Of a stretch of 64,000 bases of DNA, positions 15,785 through 24,399 are shown piece by piece (the stretch's first letter is position 1; the number at the start of each line of letters is the position of its first letter). The notes beneath the pieces were generated by a model. It saw only the letters and a list, made by a program, of their open reading frames with translations. It was not told the DNA's origin and did not search any database. The DNA is from Rubrivivax sp. (GTDB taxonomy: Bacteria > Pseudomonadota > Gammaproteobacteria > Burkholderiales > Burkholderiaceae_C). A program made the position numbers and the translations under genes. The stretch spans positions 38,169-102,168 of the forward strand of contig JAIXRN010000066.1 of NCBI GenBank assembly GCA_027485165.1, in the 5' to 3' direction.

Positions 15785-16762
15785 TTAGCGCAGCCAGCCC
15801 TTGCGCCGGAAGTACAGGAAGGGCGCGGCCACCGAACACACCATCAGCGCGATGGCGAAAGCGTAGCCGTACTGCCACTTCAGTTCCGGCATGGTCTCGA
15901 AGTTCATGCCGTAAACACTGGCGATCAGCGTGGGCGGCAGCAGCGCCACGCTGGCGACCGAGAAGATCTTGATAATCTTGTTCTGGTTGATGTTGATGAA
16001 GCCGACCGTGGCGTCCATCAGGAAGTTGATCTTGTCGAACAGGAACGCGGTGTGGCTGTCCAGGCTGTCGATGTCGCGCAGGATCTGGCGTGCTTCCTCG
16101 AACTGCTCGGCGCTCAGCATGCGGCTGCGCATCATGAAGCTGAGCGCACGGCGCGTGTCCATGACGTTGCGGCGGATGCGGCCGTTCAGGTCTTCCTCGC
16201 GCGCGATCGCTGTCAGGATCTCGCCGGCCGCGCGGTCGTCCACGTCCTGCTTCAGCACCCGGGCGCTGACGCGTTCCAGCCCGTCGTAGATGCCTTCCAG
16301 CGCGTCGGCCGAGAATTCGGCGTCGGCGTCGTACAGCTTCAGCAGCACGTCTTTCGCGTCTTCGATCAGCGCCGGGATGCGCCGCGCCCGCAGCCGCAGC
16401 AGCCTGAAGACGGGCAGGTCTTCGGCATGCACTGAAAACAGCACCTTGTCGCGCAGGATGAAGGCCACTCGCACGTTGCGTGCCGGACGGCCGTCTTCAC
16501 CGGGCTGGGCATCGACCAGGAAGTCGGAACGGATGTGCAACTCGCCGTTGTCTTCTTCGTAGAACCGGGCCGATTCCTCCAGGTCGTCGTCGACCGCGTC
16601 GGTGGGGATCAGCAGGCCGAAACGGCTGGTGATCCAGCCTTTCTCTTCGGGTGACGGCGCTTCCATGTCGACCCAGACTGGCTGCACGCCAGCCAGGTCC
16701 TGCGGGCCATCGACTTCGCGCTGCACCAGCCGGCCATTGACGAGCGTGAAGACATTGAGCAT
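15785..16762 (-). CDS. corA: CorA-family magnesium/cobalt transporter
   Basis: This 325-residue homopentameric inner-membrane channel subunit imports Mg2+ (also Co2+/Ni2+). A long acidic cytoplasmic N-terminal domain is followed by the two C-terminal helices. The selectivity motif is present as SVYGMNFETMP at the end of the first helix, and the C terminus is basic (YFRRKGWLR). The length matches the family. It diverges from the next gene with only 65 bases between starts, so promoters may overlap. Confidence 0.94.
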   Translation of the reverse strand: MLNVFTLVNGRLVQREVDGPQDLAGVQPVWVDMEAPSPEEKGWITSRFGLLIPTDAVDDDLEESARFYEEDNGELHIRSDFLVDAQPGEDGRPARNVRVAFILRDKVLFSVHAEDLPVFRLLRLRARRIPALIEDAKDVLLKLYDADAEFSADALEGIYDGLERVSARVLKQDVDDRAAGEILTAIAREEDLNGRIRRNVMDTRRALSFMMRSRMLSAEQFEEARQILRDIDSLDSHTAFLFDKINFLMDATVGFININQNKIIKIFSVASVALLPPTLIASVYGMNFETMPELKWQYGYAFAIALMVCSVAAPFLYFRRKGWLR

Positions 16763-16827
16763 GGGCGGGCATTATGGGCGCCGACCCGGCCCCGGTGGCC
16801 GCCGCACCCCCAGGCAGACCCCGCGCG

Positions 16828-18093
16828 ATGGCAGACTCCCGACCCATGAAACCCTGGATGCGCTGGCTGGCCGGCAGCTTGCTGGCAGCCGGTCTGGCGC
16901 TGGCCACCCTGGCCGGCCTGGTGCTGGACCTGAAGCCCGCCGTGCCCGAGCGCCAGGACATCGCCCTGGCCGACGCCGCGCATGCCCTGGCACTGGCGCG
17001 CCAGCTCGACCCGCGCCGCGCTGCGCCCGGGCAGCTGACGCGCGTGGCCGTCACCGAACGCGACATCGACCTGCTGCTGAACCACGCCGCACACCGCCTG
17101 CTGGGTGTGCGCGTGGCCGTGGGCCTGCAATCTGGGCAGGCCGGGCTGCAGGCCAGCCTGCCCTGGTCTTGGGGCCCGCTGGGCGGCTGGCTGAACCTGC
17201 GCGTCCAGCTGCAGCAGACCACCGGCCTGCCAGCCCTGGCGGGCTGGCAGCTGGGCCGCCTGCCCCTGCCACGGGCCTGGGCGCGGCCGGCGCTGATGGC
17301 GGCAGCAGCCCGCGTCGGCACGGTGCCGGACCTGGCCCTGGTGGCCGAGGTCGTGCAGCAAGTGCAGTTTGCGCCGGCGCAGATGGATCTGGCGTACATC
17401 TGGCATTCCGACACCTCGGCGCGCGTGCTGTCGGTGCTGACGCCACCAGCCGAACAGGAACGCCTGCGTGCCTACGCCGAGAGGCTGGCCGCGCTGACCC
17501 AGCGCAGCCCCGGTTGGACAGTGCCGCTGCCGGCCCTGCTGGGCCCGCTCTTCGACCTGGCACGGGAACGTTCGCTGCACCACGACGCGGCGCAGGAAAA
17601 CCGCGCGGCGGTGCTGACACTGGCGCTGTTCGTGAATGGCCGCAGCCTGGCCAGCGTGGTGCCGGCAGCGCGCGGCTGGCCGCAGCCGCGGCCGGTGCGG
17701 GTGCTGCTGGCGGAGCGCGACGACTTTCCGCAGCACTTTCTGGTGTCGGCCTTCCTGGCGATGGAAGGCACGACGCCACTGACCAACGCCATCGGCCTGG
17801 CCAAGGAAGTGGCCGATGCCAACGGCGGCAGCGGCTTCAGCTTCACCGACCTGGCAGCCAACCGCGCCGGCCTGCGTTTTGGCCAGCTGGCGCTGAAGCA
17901 GCCGGCCCTGCTGCAGCAGCGGCTGGCCAGCGGGGTGACGGAAGCCAGCCTGCTGCCACCCGTGCTGGACCTGCCGGAATTCCTGCAGCAGACCGAATTC
18001 GAAGCCTTCTACGGCCAGGTGGGCTCACCTCCCTACCGGCGCGTGCTGGCTGACATCGAAACCCGGCTGGACCGCCTGCCGCTTTACCGATGA
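16828..18093 (+). CDS. Hypothetical membrane-anchored protein
   Basis: This 421-residue protein is not recognised. One N-terminal membrane segment (WLAGSLLAAGLALATLAGLVLDL, about residues 12-34) would leave the rest in the periplasm. The long soluble part is rich in Leu/Ala/Arg and Trp, with QLTRVAVTERDIDLLLNHAAHRLLG near 70 and FVNGRSLASVVP then FPQHFLVSAFLAMEGTTPLTNAIGLAKEVADANGGSGFSF near 300-335. This block (AFLA.EG..PL..AIGL.KE..D...GSGFSF) looks conserved and functional. No zinc or nucleotide motif is evident. The start could be ATG 16828 or 16846. An 11-bp repeat follows the stop. Confidence 0.65.
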   Translation: MADSRPMKPWMRWLAGSLLAAGLALATLAGLVLDLKPAVPERQDIALADAAHALALARQLDPRRAAPGQLTRVAVTERDIDLLLNHAAHRLLGVRVAVGLQSGQAGLQASLPWSWGPLGGWLNLRVQLQQTTGLPALAGWQLGRLPLPRAWARPALMAAAARVGTVPDLALVAEVVQQVQFAPAQMDLAYIWHSDTSARVLSVLTPPAEQERLRAYAERLAALTQRSPGWTVPLPALLGPLFDLARERSLHHDAAQENRAAVLTLALFVNGRSLASVVPAARGWPQPRPVRVLLAERDDFPQHFLVSAFLAMEGTTPLTNAIGLAKEVADANGGSGFSFTDLAANRAGLRFGQLALKQPALLQQRLASGVTEASLLPPVLDLPEFLQQTEFEAFYGQVGSPPYRRVLADIETRLDRLPLYR

Positions 18094-18095
18094 AT

Positions 18096-18139
18096 GCGCC
18101 GCTGGTGCGCCGCTAGCGCGCCGCTGGTGCGCTGCCCTT
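18096..18139 (+). repeat. 11-bp tandem repeat after a stop codon
   Basis: Three full units are seen, GCGCCGCTGGT, GCGCCGCTAGC and GCGCCGCTGGT, then a degenerate fourth beginning GCGCTGCCC. The array starts two bases after the TGA of the anchored hypothetical gene. Confidence 0.8.
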
Positions 18140-18173
18140 TCACCGCTGAGCGCGCCACAGCAGGCCGCCAGAT

Positions 18174-18815
18174 TCAGCCGGCCGCCTGCGCCGCGATCTC
18201 GCGCAAAGCGCGCGCGAACACCGCCGCCGGCTGCCCGCCCTGGATCAGGTGGCGGCCGTCGACCACCACCGACGGCACCGACTGGATGCCCAGCGCCTGC
18301 CAGCGCTGTTCGCGTTCGCGCACCGCGTCGGCGTATTCGTCGGAACCCACGACCACCGCTGCGCGCTCGGCATCCAGGCCCACGGCACCGGCCAGGGCCA
18401 CCAGCAGCTCGGGGTCGCCCGGGTTCAGGCCTTCGCCGTGGTAGGCCTTCAGCAGCGCGTGCTTCAGCGCACGCTGCGCGGCGGGGTCTTCAACGCCGGC
18501 CCACATCAGCAGCCGGTGCGCGTCGAAGGTGTTCCAGACATGCATGCGGTCGCCGAAGGCAAAGCCGACTTCGGCGCCGCGCGCCTTCAACATCGCGGCG
18601 ATGGCCTTTCGTTCTTCGGGCGGGCGGCCGTACTTGCGCGCCAGGTAGGCGTCGGCGTTTTCGCCTTCGGGCGGCATGTCCGGGTTCAGTTCGAAGGGCT
18701 GGAATTCGATCGCGATGTCGATCTCGCCGTCCAGTTCGCGCAGCGCGGCTTCCAGCGCGTTCAGGCCCACCGCGCACCAGGGGCAGGCGATGTCGGAAAC
18801 GAAGTCGATCTTCAT
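18174..18815 (-). CDS. DsbA-family oxidoreductase, FrnE type
   Basis: This 213-residue cytoplasmic thioredoxin-fold protein has no signal peptide and the active site CPWC at residues 11-14 (SDIACPWCAVG). A helical insertion follows and cis-Pro lies in IQSVPSVVVDG. It matches FrnE/2-hydroxychromene-2-carboxylate isomerase-related DsbA proteins, which act in disulphide exchange and oxidative-stress tolerance; the substrate is unknown. Its start overlaps the stop of the upstream methyltransferase gene by one base (TGATG), so the pair is cotranslated. Confidence 0.88.
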   Translation of the reverse strand: MKIDFVSDIACPWCAVGLNALEAALRELDGEIDIAIEFQPFELNPDMPPEGENADAYLARKYGRPPEERKAIAAMLKARGAEVGFAFGDRMHVWNTFDAHRLLMWAGVEDPAAQRALKHALLKAYHGEGLNPGDPELLVALAGAVGLDAERAAVVVGSDEYADAVREREQRWQALGIQSVPSVVVDGRHLIQGGQPAAVFARALREIAAQAAG

Positions 18816-20071
18816 CAGGTGCCTTCCCGGGCCGGCGGCTTGTTCGAGCCGGCCACCATGTCGAAACGGAACAAGCGGCAGTCGATGGCGCCGTTGCGCA
18901 GCGGTACGCGGCGGCTTTCCTTCAGGCGCATCAGGCCGGGCAGCTTCATGTCGGGCGTCAGCAGCCAGGCGGTCCAGCCGGCGTAGTGGCGCTTCCAGTG
19001 CGCGGCCAGGCCGCCGAAGAATTCGGCCGACGAGCCCCCGCCTTCGAAGCCTTCGCGCGCCATGTCGGTGCCCGTTCCTTTGGCGACGATGCGTTCGCCC
19101 ACCGCATGGCTGCCTTTGGCAGACATGCGTTCACCATACGGCGGGTTCATCAGCACCGTGCCGCGCGGCGCCGGCGGCAAGCGCTGCAGGGCGTCGGCGG
19201 TCTTCAGTTCGATCGCGTGTTCCACACCGGCACGGCGCGCGTTGCGCAGCGCAAAGTCCGTCATGCGAAAGCTCACGTCGCCTGCAAACACCGGCGCGGC
19301 CGGCGCATGCACGCGCGAGCGCGCGGCCTGCTGCAGGTCGCGCCAGGCGTTCAGGTGCGGCCGGAAGGGCAGCATGCGTTCGAAGGCAAAGCGCCGCAGG
19401 CTGCCGGCGGCGATGCCGCAGGCCATCTGCGCGGCTTCGATGGCGATGGTGCCGGCGCCGCAGCAGGGGTCGAGCAGCGGGCCGTCTTCAGGCCGGCCCT
19501 GCCAACCGATGGCGGCCAGCATCGAAGCTGCCAGGGTTTCCTTCAACGGGGCTTCGCCGGTGTCTTCGCGCCAGCCGCGCTTGAACAGCGCTTCGCCCGA
19601 GGTGTCGGCGTACAGCATGGCGTGGTCGGGGCCGACGAACAGCGCCAGCGGCAGGTCGGGGTGGCGGGTGTCGACGCTGGGGCGTTCGCCGGTGGCTTCG
19701 CGCAGCGTGTCGCAGACGGCGTCCTTGATGCGCAGGGCAGCGAAGTTCAGGCTTTGCAGCGGGCTTTGCATGGCCACCACGTCCACGCGCAGCGTCTGCT
19801 GCGGCGTGATCCATTCAGCCCATTGCACACGGCGGCCCAGCGCATACAGGTCTTCGGTGCTGCGGTACGGGCCGTCGGCCAGCGGCCACAGCACGCGCTG
19901 GGCGATGCGGCTTTCCAGATTCAGCTGAATGGCTGTGCGGGCGTCGCCCTGCACCCACACGCCGCCACGACCAGCTTCACCCGCATGGCCGGTGATGCGC
20001 TGCACTTCTTCGGCCAGCCAGGCTTCGCTGCCGCTGGCGCAGGGCAGGAACAGGGTGACGGCGTCCTTCAT
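18815..20071 (-). CDS. THUMP-domain class I SAM-dependent RNA methyltransferase (RlmL N-terminal-like)
   Basis: This 418-residue enzyme probably methylates guanine N2 in 23S rRNA. An N-terminal THUMP/ferredoxin-like region (about 5-150, with RVLWPLADGPYRSTEDLYALGRRV) is followed by the methyltransferase fold, with LLDPCCGAGTIAIEAA near 203 and catalytic MNPPYGERM near 315. It corresponds to the N-terminal half of E. coli RlmL and lacks the RlmK half. Directly after NPPYGER there is an insertion of about 30 residues (from MSAKGSH to EGGGSS) before FFGGLAAHWK. Cotranscribed with the FrnE gene. Confidence 0.87.
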   Translation of the reverse strand: MKDAVTLFLPCASGSEAWLAEEVQRITGHAGEAGRGGVWVQGDARTAIQLNLESRIAQRVLWPLADGPYRSTEDLYALGRRVQWAEWITPQQTLRVDVVAMQSPLQSLNFAALRIKDAVCDTLREATGERPSVDTRHPDLPLALFVGPDHAMLYADTSGEALFKRGWREDTGEAPLKETLAASMLAAIGWQGRPEDGPLLDPCCGAGTIAIEAAQMACGIAAGSLRRFAFERMLPFRPHLNAWRDLQQAARSRVHAPAAPVFAGDVSFRMTDFALRNARRAGVEHAIELKTADALQRLPPAPRGTVLMNPPYGERMSAKGSHAVGERIVAKGTGTDMAREGFEGGGSSAEFFGGLAAHWKRHYAGWTAWLLTPDMKLPGLMRLKESRRVPLRNGAIDCRLFRFDMVAGSNKPPAREGT

Positions 20072-20218
20072 GGGCGCTCAAGGCCTGCCGCGAAGTTAGG
20101 GGTGCCCCACCCCGTACCTGTGGGATGCGCCAAGCCACGCCAACCCGGACGATTCAGGGCGTAGCACCCGCAAGCCCCGGCCACCGGCGCAGAGGTGTCA
20201 AACCAAGGAGTGAAAGAC

Positions 20219-21196
20219 ATGAATCGCATTCTCGCTGCACTGCTGCTGGGCCTGGGCCTAGCGCACACCCAGGCCCAGACCCTGGGGCCGGAATTCGCCG
20301 GCAACTACAGCAGCTTCGACCTGGGCTCGGTGCCCGGCCTGCCCACCAACTACGGCGGGCTGACCTTTCTGGACAACGACACCATCCTGATCGGCGGCGC
20401 TGCCAATGGCGCCAGCGGCAGCCTGTACACCATCGACGTCACGCGCAACACCAGCGGCGCCATCACGGGCTTCGTAGGCACCGCCCAGCGCTTCGGCGGC
20501 CCGAATGGCGCCGTGGGCGAATACAACGACGGCGGGGTCGTTTTCGGCCCTGACGGCGTGCTGTTCACTGCCCGCTGGCCCATCAACGGGCTGGGGCAGA
20601 CCAAGCCGGGCAGCACCAACGAAGACAAGGTCATCGAACTCGGCCCGCTGGGCGTGGCCAGTTCGCTGTCGGCCCTGAACTTCGTGCCAGCGGGCTTCGG
20701 TGGTGCGGGCCTGATCAAGCTCGTCAGCTACAGCGGCGGCCAGTTCTACAGCGCCAGCCTGGCACCGGACGGCAACGGCACTTTCGACCTGGTGGGCCTG
20801 GCGCCTGTCGACGTCGACCCCGCCACCCCCGGCGTGCAAAACCTGCCCGGCGGCCCCGAAGGCTTCGTCTACATCCCCGCTGGCAACGCAGCCTTCAGCG
20901 TCAACAGCATGCTGGTGTCGGACTACCTGGCGGGCAGCGTCAGTGCCTACACCGTGGACGCGCTGGGCAACCCCATCCTGTCCACGCGGCGCAACTTCCT
21001 GTCCGGCCTGCAGGGCGCCGAAGGCGCAGCCATCGACCCGGTGACGGGCGACTTCTTCTTCTCCACCTTCGGTGGCGGCAGCCGCGTGGTGCGTGTGTCG
21101 GGCTTCACGGCCCCCATCCCCGAGCCGGGGACCTGGGCGCTGATGGCTCTGGGCCTGGCCGGCTGCCTGCTGGCCAGCCGGCGCCGCGCCGGCTAA
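20219..21196 (+). CDS. PEP-CTERM sorting domain protein
   Basis: This 325-residue exported protein has a signal peptide (MNRILAALLLGLGLAHTQAQ). The extracellular part is Gly/Asn/Thr-rich and repetitive, with GGLTFLDNDTILIGGAANG and GPEGFVYIPAGN, suggestive of a beta-propeller-like surface protein. The C-terminal tail has the PEP motif (PIPEPGTWALMALGLAG), a hydrophobic helix and a basic end (SRRRAG), the sorting signal cut by exosortase. No exosortase is in this window. AAGGAG at 20205-20210, 8 bases before the ATG, fixes the start. Confidence 0.88.
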   Translation: MNRILAALLLGLGLAHTQAQTLGPEFAGNYSSFDLGSVPGLPTNYGGLTFLDNDTILIGGAANGASGSLYTIDVTRNTSGAITGFVGTAQRFGGPNGAVGEYNDGGVVFGPDGVLFTARWPINGLGQTKPGSTNEDKVIELGPLGVASSLSALNFVPAGFGGAGLIKLVSYSGGQFYSASLAPDGNGTFDLVGLAPVDVDPATPGVQNLPGGPEGFVYIPAGNAAFSVNSMLVSDYLAGSVSAYTVDALGNPILSTRRNFLSGLQGAEGAAIDPVTGDFFFSTFGGGSRVVRVSGFTAPIPEPGTWALMALGLAGCLLASRRRAG

Positions 21197-21206
21197 ACCG
21201 CAGGCA

Positions 21207-21229
21207 GGCGGCGGTTCACATCCGCCGCC
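21207..21229. terminator. Hairpin between convergent PEP-CTERM and rpoN genes
   Basis: Arms GGCGGCGG and CCGCCGCC surround a 7-base loop in a 49-base gap. There is no T-tract. It is a likely bidirectional transcript end. Confidence 0.45.
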
Positions 21230-21245
21230 CCAAACCAGGGCCCGC

Positions 21246-22784
21246 TTACATCCGCCGCCGCAGGCTGGCGGGGGCAATCTTCAGCGCCTCGCGGTATTTG
21301 GCCACGGTGCGCCGCGCCACCTGGATGCCCTGCTCTTCCAGCATCTCGCTCAGCTGGCTGTCCGACAGGGGCTTGTTCACGTCCTCGGCGCTCACCAGCT
21401 GCTGGATCAAGGCCCGCACCGCTGTGCTGCTGGCGTTGCCGCCCGCGTCGGTGTTCAGGCTGCTGCCGAAGAAATACTTCAGTTCGAAGGTGCCGTGCAG
21501 GGTTGCCATGTACTTGGCCGTGGTGACACGGCTGATGGTGCTTTCGTGCAGACCCAGTTCGTCGGCGATCTCGCGCAGCACCAGCGGCTTCATGGCGATG
21601 GCGCCATGGCTGAAAAAGCTCTTCTGGCGTTCGACGATGGCCTTGCTCACACGCAGGATGGTGTCGAAGCGCTGCTGGATGTTCTTCATGAACCAGCGCG
21701 CTTCCTGCAACCGCGCGCCCAGTCCGGGCTGGCCGTTGCTGCCGCGCGTGCCACGCACGGCCTGGGCGTACAGGTCGTTGATGCGCAGCTTGGGCATCAC
21801 GTCCGGGTTCAGCACCACCACCAGCCCGCGGCCGGTCTTGCGCACGATGACGTCGGGTATCAGGGCGTTCGACTCGGTCTGCGCGAAGGGCCGGCCGGGC
21901 TTGGGTTCGCAGGCCTTGATGAGTTCGTGCGCCTCGCGCACCAGGTCTTCGCTGGCACCCGTCAGCGCCGTCAGGCGGCGCATGTCGCGGCGCGCCAGCA
22001 GTTCCAGGTACTGTTCGCTGATGCGCAGTGCCACCTGGCGCGCCGGCGTCTTGGGCCGCTGGCGCAGCTGCAGGGCCAGGCATTCGCTCAAGCTGCGCGC
22101 CCCCACGCCCAGGGGTTCCATGCTCTGCAGCCAGCGCAGGGCGCAGCGCAGGCGGTCCAGCAAGACATCGGGTTCAGCGGGCTCGGCATCCACCAGCATC
22201 TCGGCCAGGCGTTCGGCGATCTCCTCCAGCGGGTCGGCCAGGTAGCCGTCACCGTCCAGCGATTCGATCAGCACCCACAGCGCGGCGCGGTCTTCGTCGG
22301 CCAGGCGCATGCCCATCAGCTGGTCGCGCAGGTGGTCCTGCAGGCTCTGGCTGCTGCCGCGCCGGTCCTGCCCGTCCATCTCGTCGCCTTCGGCGTCGCT
22401 GCCACCGCTGCCGCTGTTCAGGCTGGGGGTTTCGCGGATGCCGTCGAAGTCGTCGCCCTCGGTGCCGTTTTCCCAGTCTTCGCGTTCGGTGCTGCCGAAT
22501 TCCTCGGCCCGGATCTCGGCCACGGCTTCGCCGCCATCGCCTGCATCGGTGCCCTCGCCGCCTTCGCGCTCGGCCACGCGGTCCACGGCCTGGCGTTCAG
22601 TAGGCGTATCAAATGGCGTGGCGCCGGCTTCGTCGTCGGCTTCCAGGAAGGGGTTCTGTTCGAGCATCTGCTCGACTTCCTGGTGCAGTTCCAGCGTCGA
22701 CAGCTGCAGCAGGCGGATCGACTGCTGCAGCTGCGGCGTCAGCGCCAGGTGCTGCGAGAGCCGTACTTGGAGCGACGGCTTCAT
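21246..22784 (-). CDS. rpoN: RNA polymerase sigma-54 factor
   Basis: This 512-residue alternative sigma factor recognises -24/-12 promoters and needs enhancer-binding ATPases. Region I is Gln/Leu-rich (LSQHLALTPQLQQSIRLLQLS), region II is acidic (DDEAGATPFD through GSGGSDAEGDEMDGQD), then the core-binding and HTH parts. The C terminus carries the RpoN box ARRTVAKYRE. The length is normal. The ATG at 22784 shares one base with the lptB stop (TGATG). In most relatives hpf-ptsN follows rpoN directly; here that module lies about 38 kb away, at 60.2-62.3 kb. Confidence 0.97.
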   Translation of the reverse strand: MKPSLQVRLSQHLALTPQLQQSIRLLQLSTLELHQEVEQMLEQNPFLEADDEAGATPFDTPTERQAVDRVAEREGGEGTDAGDGGEAVAEIRAEEFGSTEREDWENGTEGDDFDGIRETPSLNSGSGGSDAEGDEMDGQDRRGSSQSLQDHLRDQLMGMRLADEDRAALWVLIESLDGDGYLADPLEEIAERLAEMLVDAEPAEPDVLLDRLRCALRWLQSMEPLGVGARSLSECLALQLRQRPKTPARQVALRISEQYLELLARRDMRRLTALTGASEDLVREAHELIKACEPKPGRPFAQTESNALIPDVIVRKTGRGLVVVLNPDVMPKLRINDLYAQAVRGTRGSNGQPGLGARLQEARWFMKNIQQRFDTILRVSKAIVERQKSFFSHGAIAMKPLVLREIADELGLHESTISRVTTAKYMATLHGTFELKYFFGSSLNTDAGGNASSTAVRALIQQLVSAEDVNKPLSDSQLSEMLEEQGIQVARRTVAKYREALKIAPASLRRRM

Positions 22785-23542
22785 CACATGCGGAAGTTTT
22801 CACCGAGGTAGACCTTGCGGACCTCGGCGTTGGCGACGATCTCGTCGGGGGTGCCTTCGGCCAGCACGCTGCCGTCGCTGATGATGTAGGCGCGGTCGCA
22901 GATGCCCAGCGTTTCGCGCACGTTGTGGTCGGTGATGAGCACGCCGATGCCGCGTTCGCGCAGGAAACCAATGATGCGCTGGATCTCCATCACCGCGATC
23001 GGGTCGACGCCGGCGAAGGGCTCGTCCAGCAGGATGAAACGCGGCTGCGTCGCCAGGGCGCGGGCGATTTCCACGCGCCGCCTTTCGCCGCCCGACAGCG
23101 CAGGCGCTGGCGAATCCCGCAGCCCTTCGATCGACAGGTCGTGCAGCAGGCTCTGCAGCAGGCTTTCGATGCGCGCCTTGGGCAGGGCGCGGCCATCGCT
23201 GCCGTGCTGCAATTCCAGCACGGCACGGATGTTTTCGGCCACCGTGAGCTTGCGGAAGATCGACGCTTCCTGCGGCAGGTAGGAAAGCCCCAGGCGCGAA
23301 CGCTGGTGGATGGGCAGGCCCTGCACGGCGCGGCCGTCGATGCGGATCTCGCCCGCGTCGGCCCGCACCAAGCCCACCACCATGTAGAAGGTGGTGGTCT
23401 TGCCGGCGCCATTGGGGCCCAGCAGGCCCACGACTTCGCCCGCCGCCACGGCCAGGTGAACGCCCTTCACCACCTTGCGCTGGCCATAGGTCTTTTGCAG
23501 GCCCTGGGCTTCCAGGCGGCTGGCGGTAGCAGGGGTCTGCAT
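22784..23542 (-). CDS. lptB: LPS export ABC transporter ATP-binding protein
   Basis: This 252-residue ATPase powers LptB2FGC, which extracts LPS from the inner membrane. Walker A is [12 protein letters not shown] near residue 40, the Q-loop is LPQEASIF, the ABC signature is [15 protein letters not shown] and Walker B is [13 protein letters not shown]; the switch His is in [11 protein letters not shown]. All key residues are present. It lies 13 bases after lptA and overlaps rpoN by one base, the standard lptA-lptB-rpoN order. Confidence 0.97.
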   Translation of the reverse strand: MQTPATASRLEAQGLQKTYGQRKVVKGVHLAVAAGEVVGLLGPNGAGKTTTFYMVVGLVRADAGEIRIDGRAVQGLPIHQRSRLGLSYLPQEASIFRKLTVAENIRAVLELQHGSDGRALPKARIESLLQSLLHDLSIEGLRDSPAPALSGGERRRVEIARALATQPRFILLDEPFAGVDPIAVMEIQRIIGFLRERGIGVLITDHNVRETLGICDRAYIISDGSVLAEGTPDEIVANAEVRKVYLGENFRM

Positions 23543-23555
23543 CGCGTCTGGGGCG

Positions 23556-24257
23556 TCAGCGAGGGGTCTTGGCCGCGTCGGCCGGGGGTGCAGGCGCTGG
23601 CGCTGGCGCTGGCGCTGGCGCGGGTGCGGGTGCGGGTGCGCCCAGGCTGCGGCTGGGCGTCAGGCCGGTGGCGGGTGGCGCCGCGGGTGCTGCGCTGTCG
23701 GCCCGCGGCGCCAGCACAGCGCGTACCCGGCCGCCGGGGTTGACGACGGTGCTGGCCCCGCCTTCGACGCGGAAAACTTCGGCCAGGTTGTCCCAGACGA
23801 TGGTGGCGCCGGTGATCTCGTCGGCCACCACGCCGGCGCGCAGGCGGCGCACCGCGCCGTTGCCGACGAAGCGCAGGGTGTCAGCGCGGCCGTCAAAGTC
23901 GATGCGCTCGGCCGTGCCTTCCACGGTCTCGTCCAGCCCGTCGCGGCGCTGGCGCCAGCTGGCGGGCTTGCCGGGGCTGCCGATGGCCTGGCCGCTGTAG
24001 TAACCATCGGGCGTCTGGCGCACTTCGATGCGGTCGGCCCGCATGACCATCGTGCCCTGGGTGATGACGGCGTTGCCGGCGTAGACGAAGACCTGACGCT
24101 GCAGGTCCAGGCTGCCGCTGCGGTCAGCTTCCAGCACCATGGGCTTGTTGCGATCGGCCTTTTCGGCCAGCGCCGGCGCGGCCAAGGCACAGGCCAGAAT
24201 GGCCAGGGCCAAGGGCGCAAGCGGATGGGAACGGGGCGTAGCGGTCAGGGCTGACAT
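23556..24257 (-). CDS. lptA: LPS transport periplasmic protein LptA
   Basis: This 233-residue protein has a signal peptide ([16 protein letters not shown]) and an OstA-type beta-jellyroll that bridges LptC and Lpt[43 protein letters not shown]. The C-terminal 40 residues are an Ala-Pro repeat (APAPAPAP), encoded by a 6-bp repeat, and are likely disordered. The ATG at 24257 gives the correct signal peptide. Unusually, lptC and kdsC, which normally sit upstream, are not here; dsbA is the next gene. Confidence 0.93.
   Translation of the reverse strand: MSALTATPRSHPLAPLALAILACALAAPALAEKADRNKPMVLEADRSGSLDLQRQVFVYAGNAVITQGTMVMRADRIEVRQTPDGYYSGQAIGSPGKPASWRQRRDGLDETVEGTAERIDFDGRADTLRFVGNGAVRRLRAGVVADEITGATIVWDNLAEVFRVEGGASTVVNPGGRVRAVLAPRADSAAPAAPPATGLTPSRSLGAPAPAPAPAPAPAPAPAPPADAAKTPR
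23591..23640. repeat. 6-bp microsatellite coding for the LptA Ala-Pro tail
   Basis: About eight consecutive hexamers, GCTGGC then GGGTGC/GCGGGT variants, read on the plus strand (Ala-Pro codons on the minus strand). The period of 6 keeps the frame, so length changes would be tolerated. Confidence 0.8.
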
Positions 24258-24399
24258 GATTTCGGCACGGAACTTGCAGACCATTCTAGCCTGCAAGCCA
24301 GCCACTGCCCCCGCCCCGTACCGCGGGTCACGGCACTATTGCGCAGCCCGTGCGCAGATGCCGAACCCAGTGAGGGGCCCCGCACCCGAAGCAGCAGCT

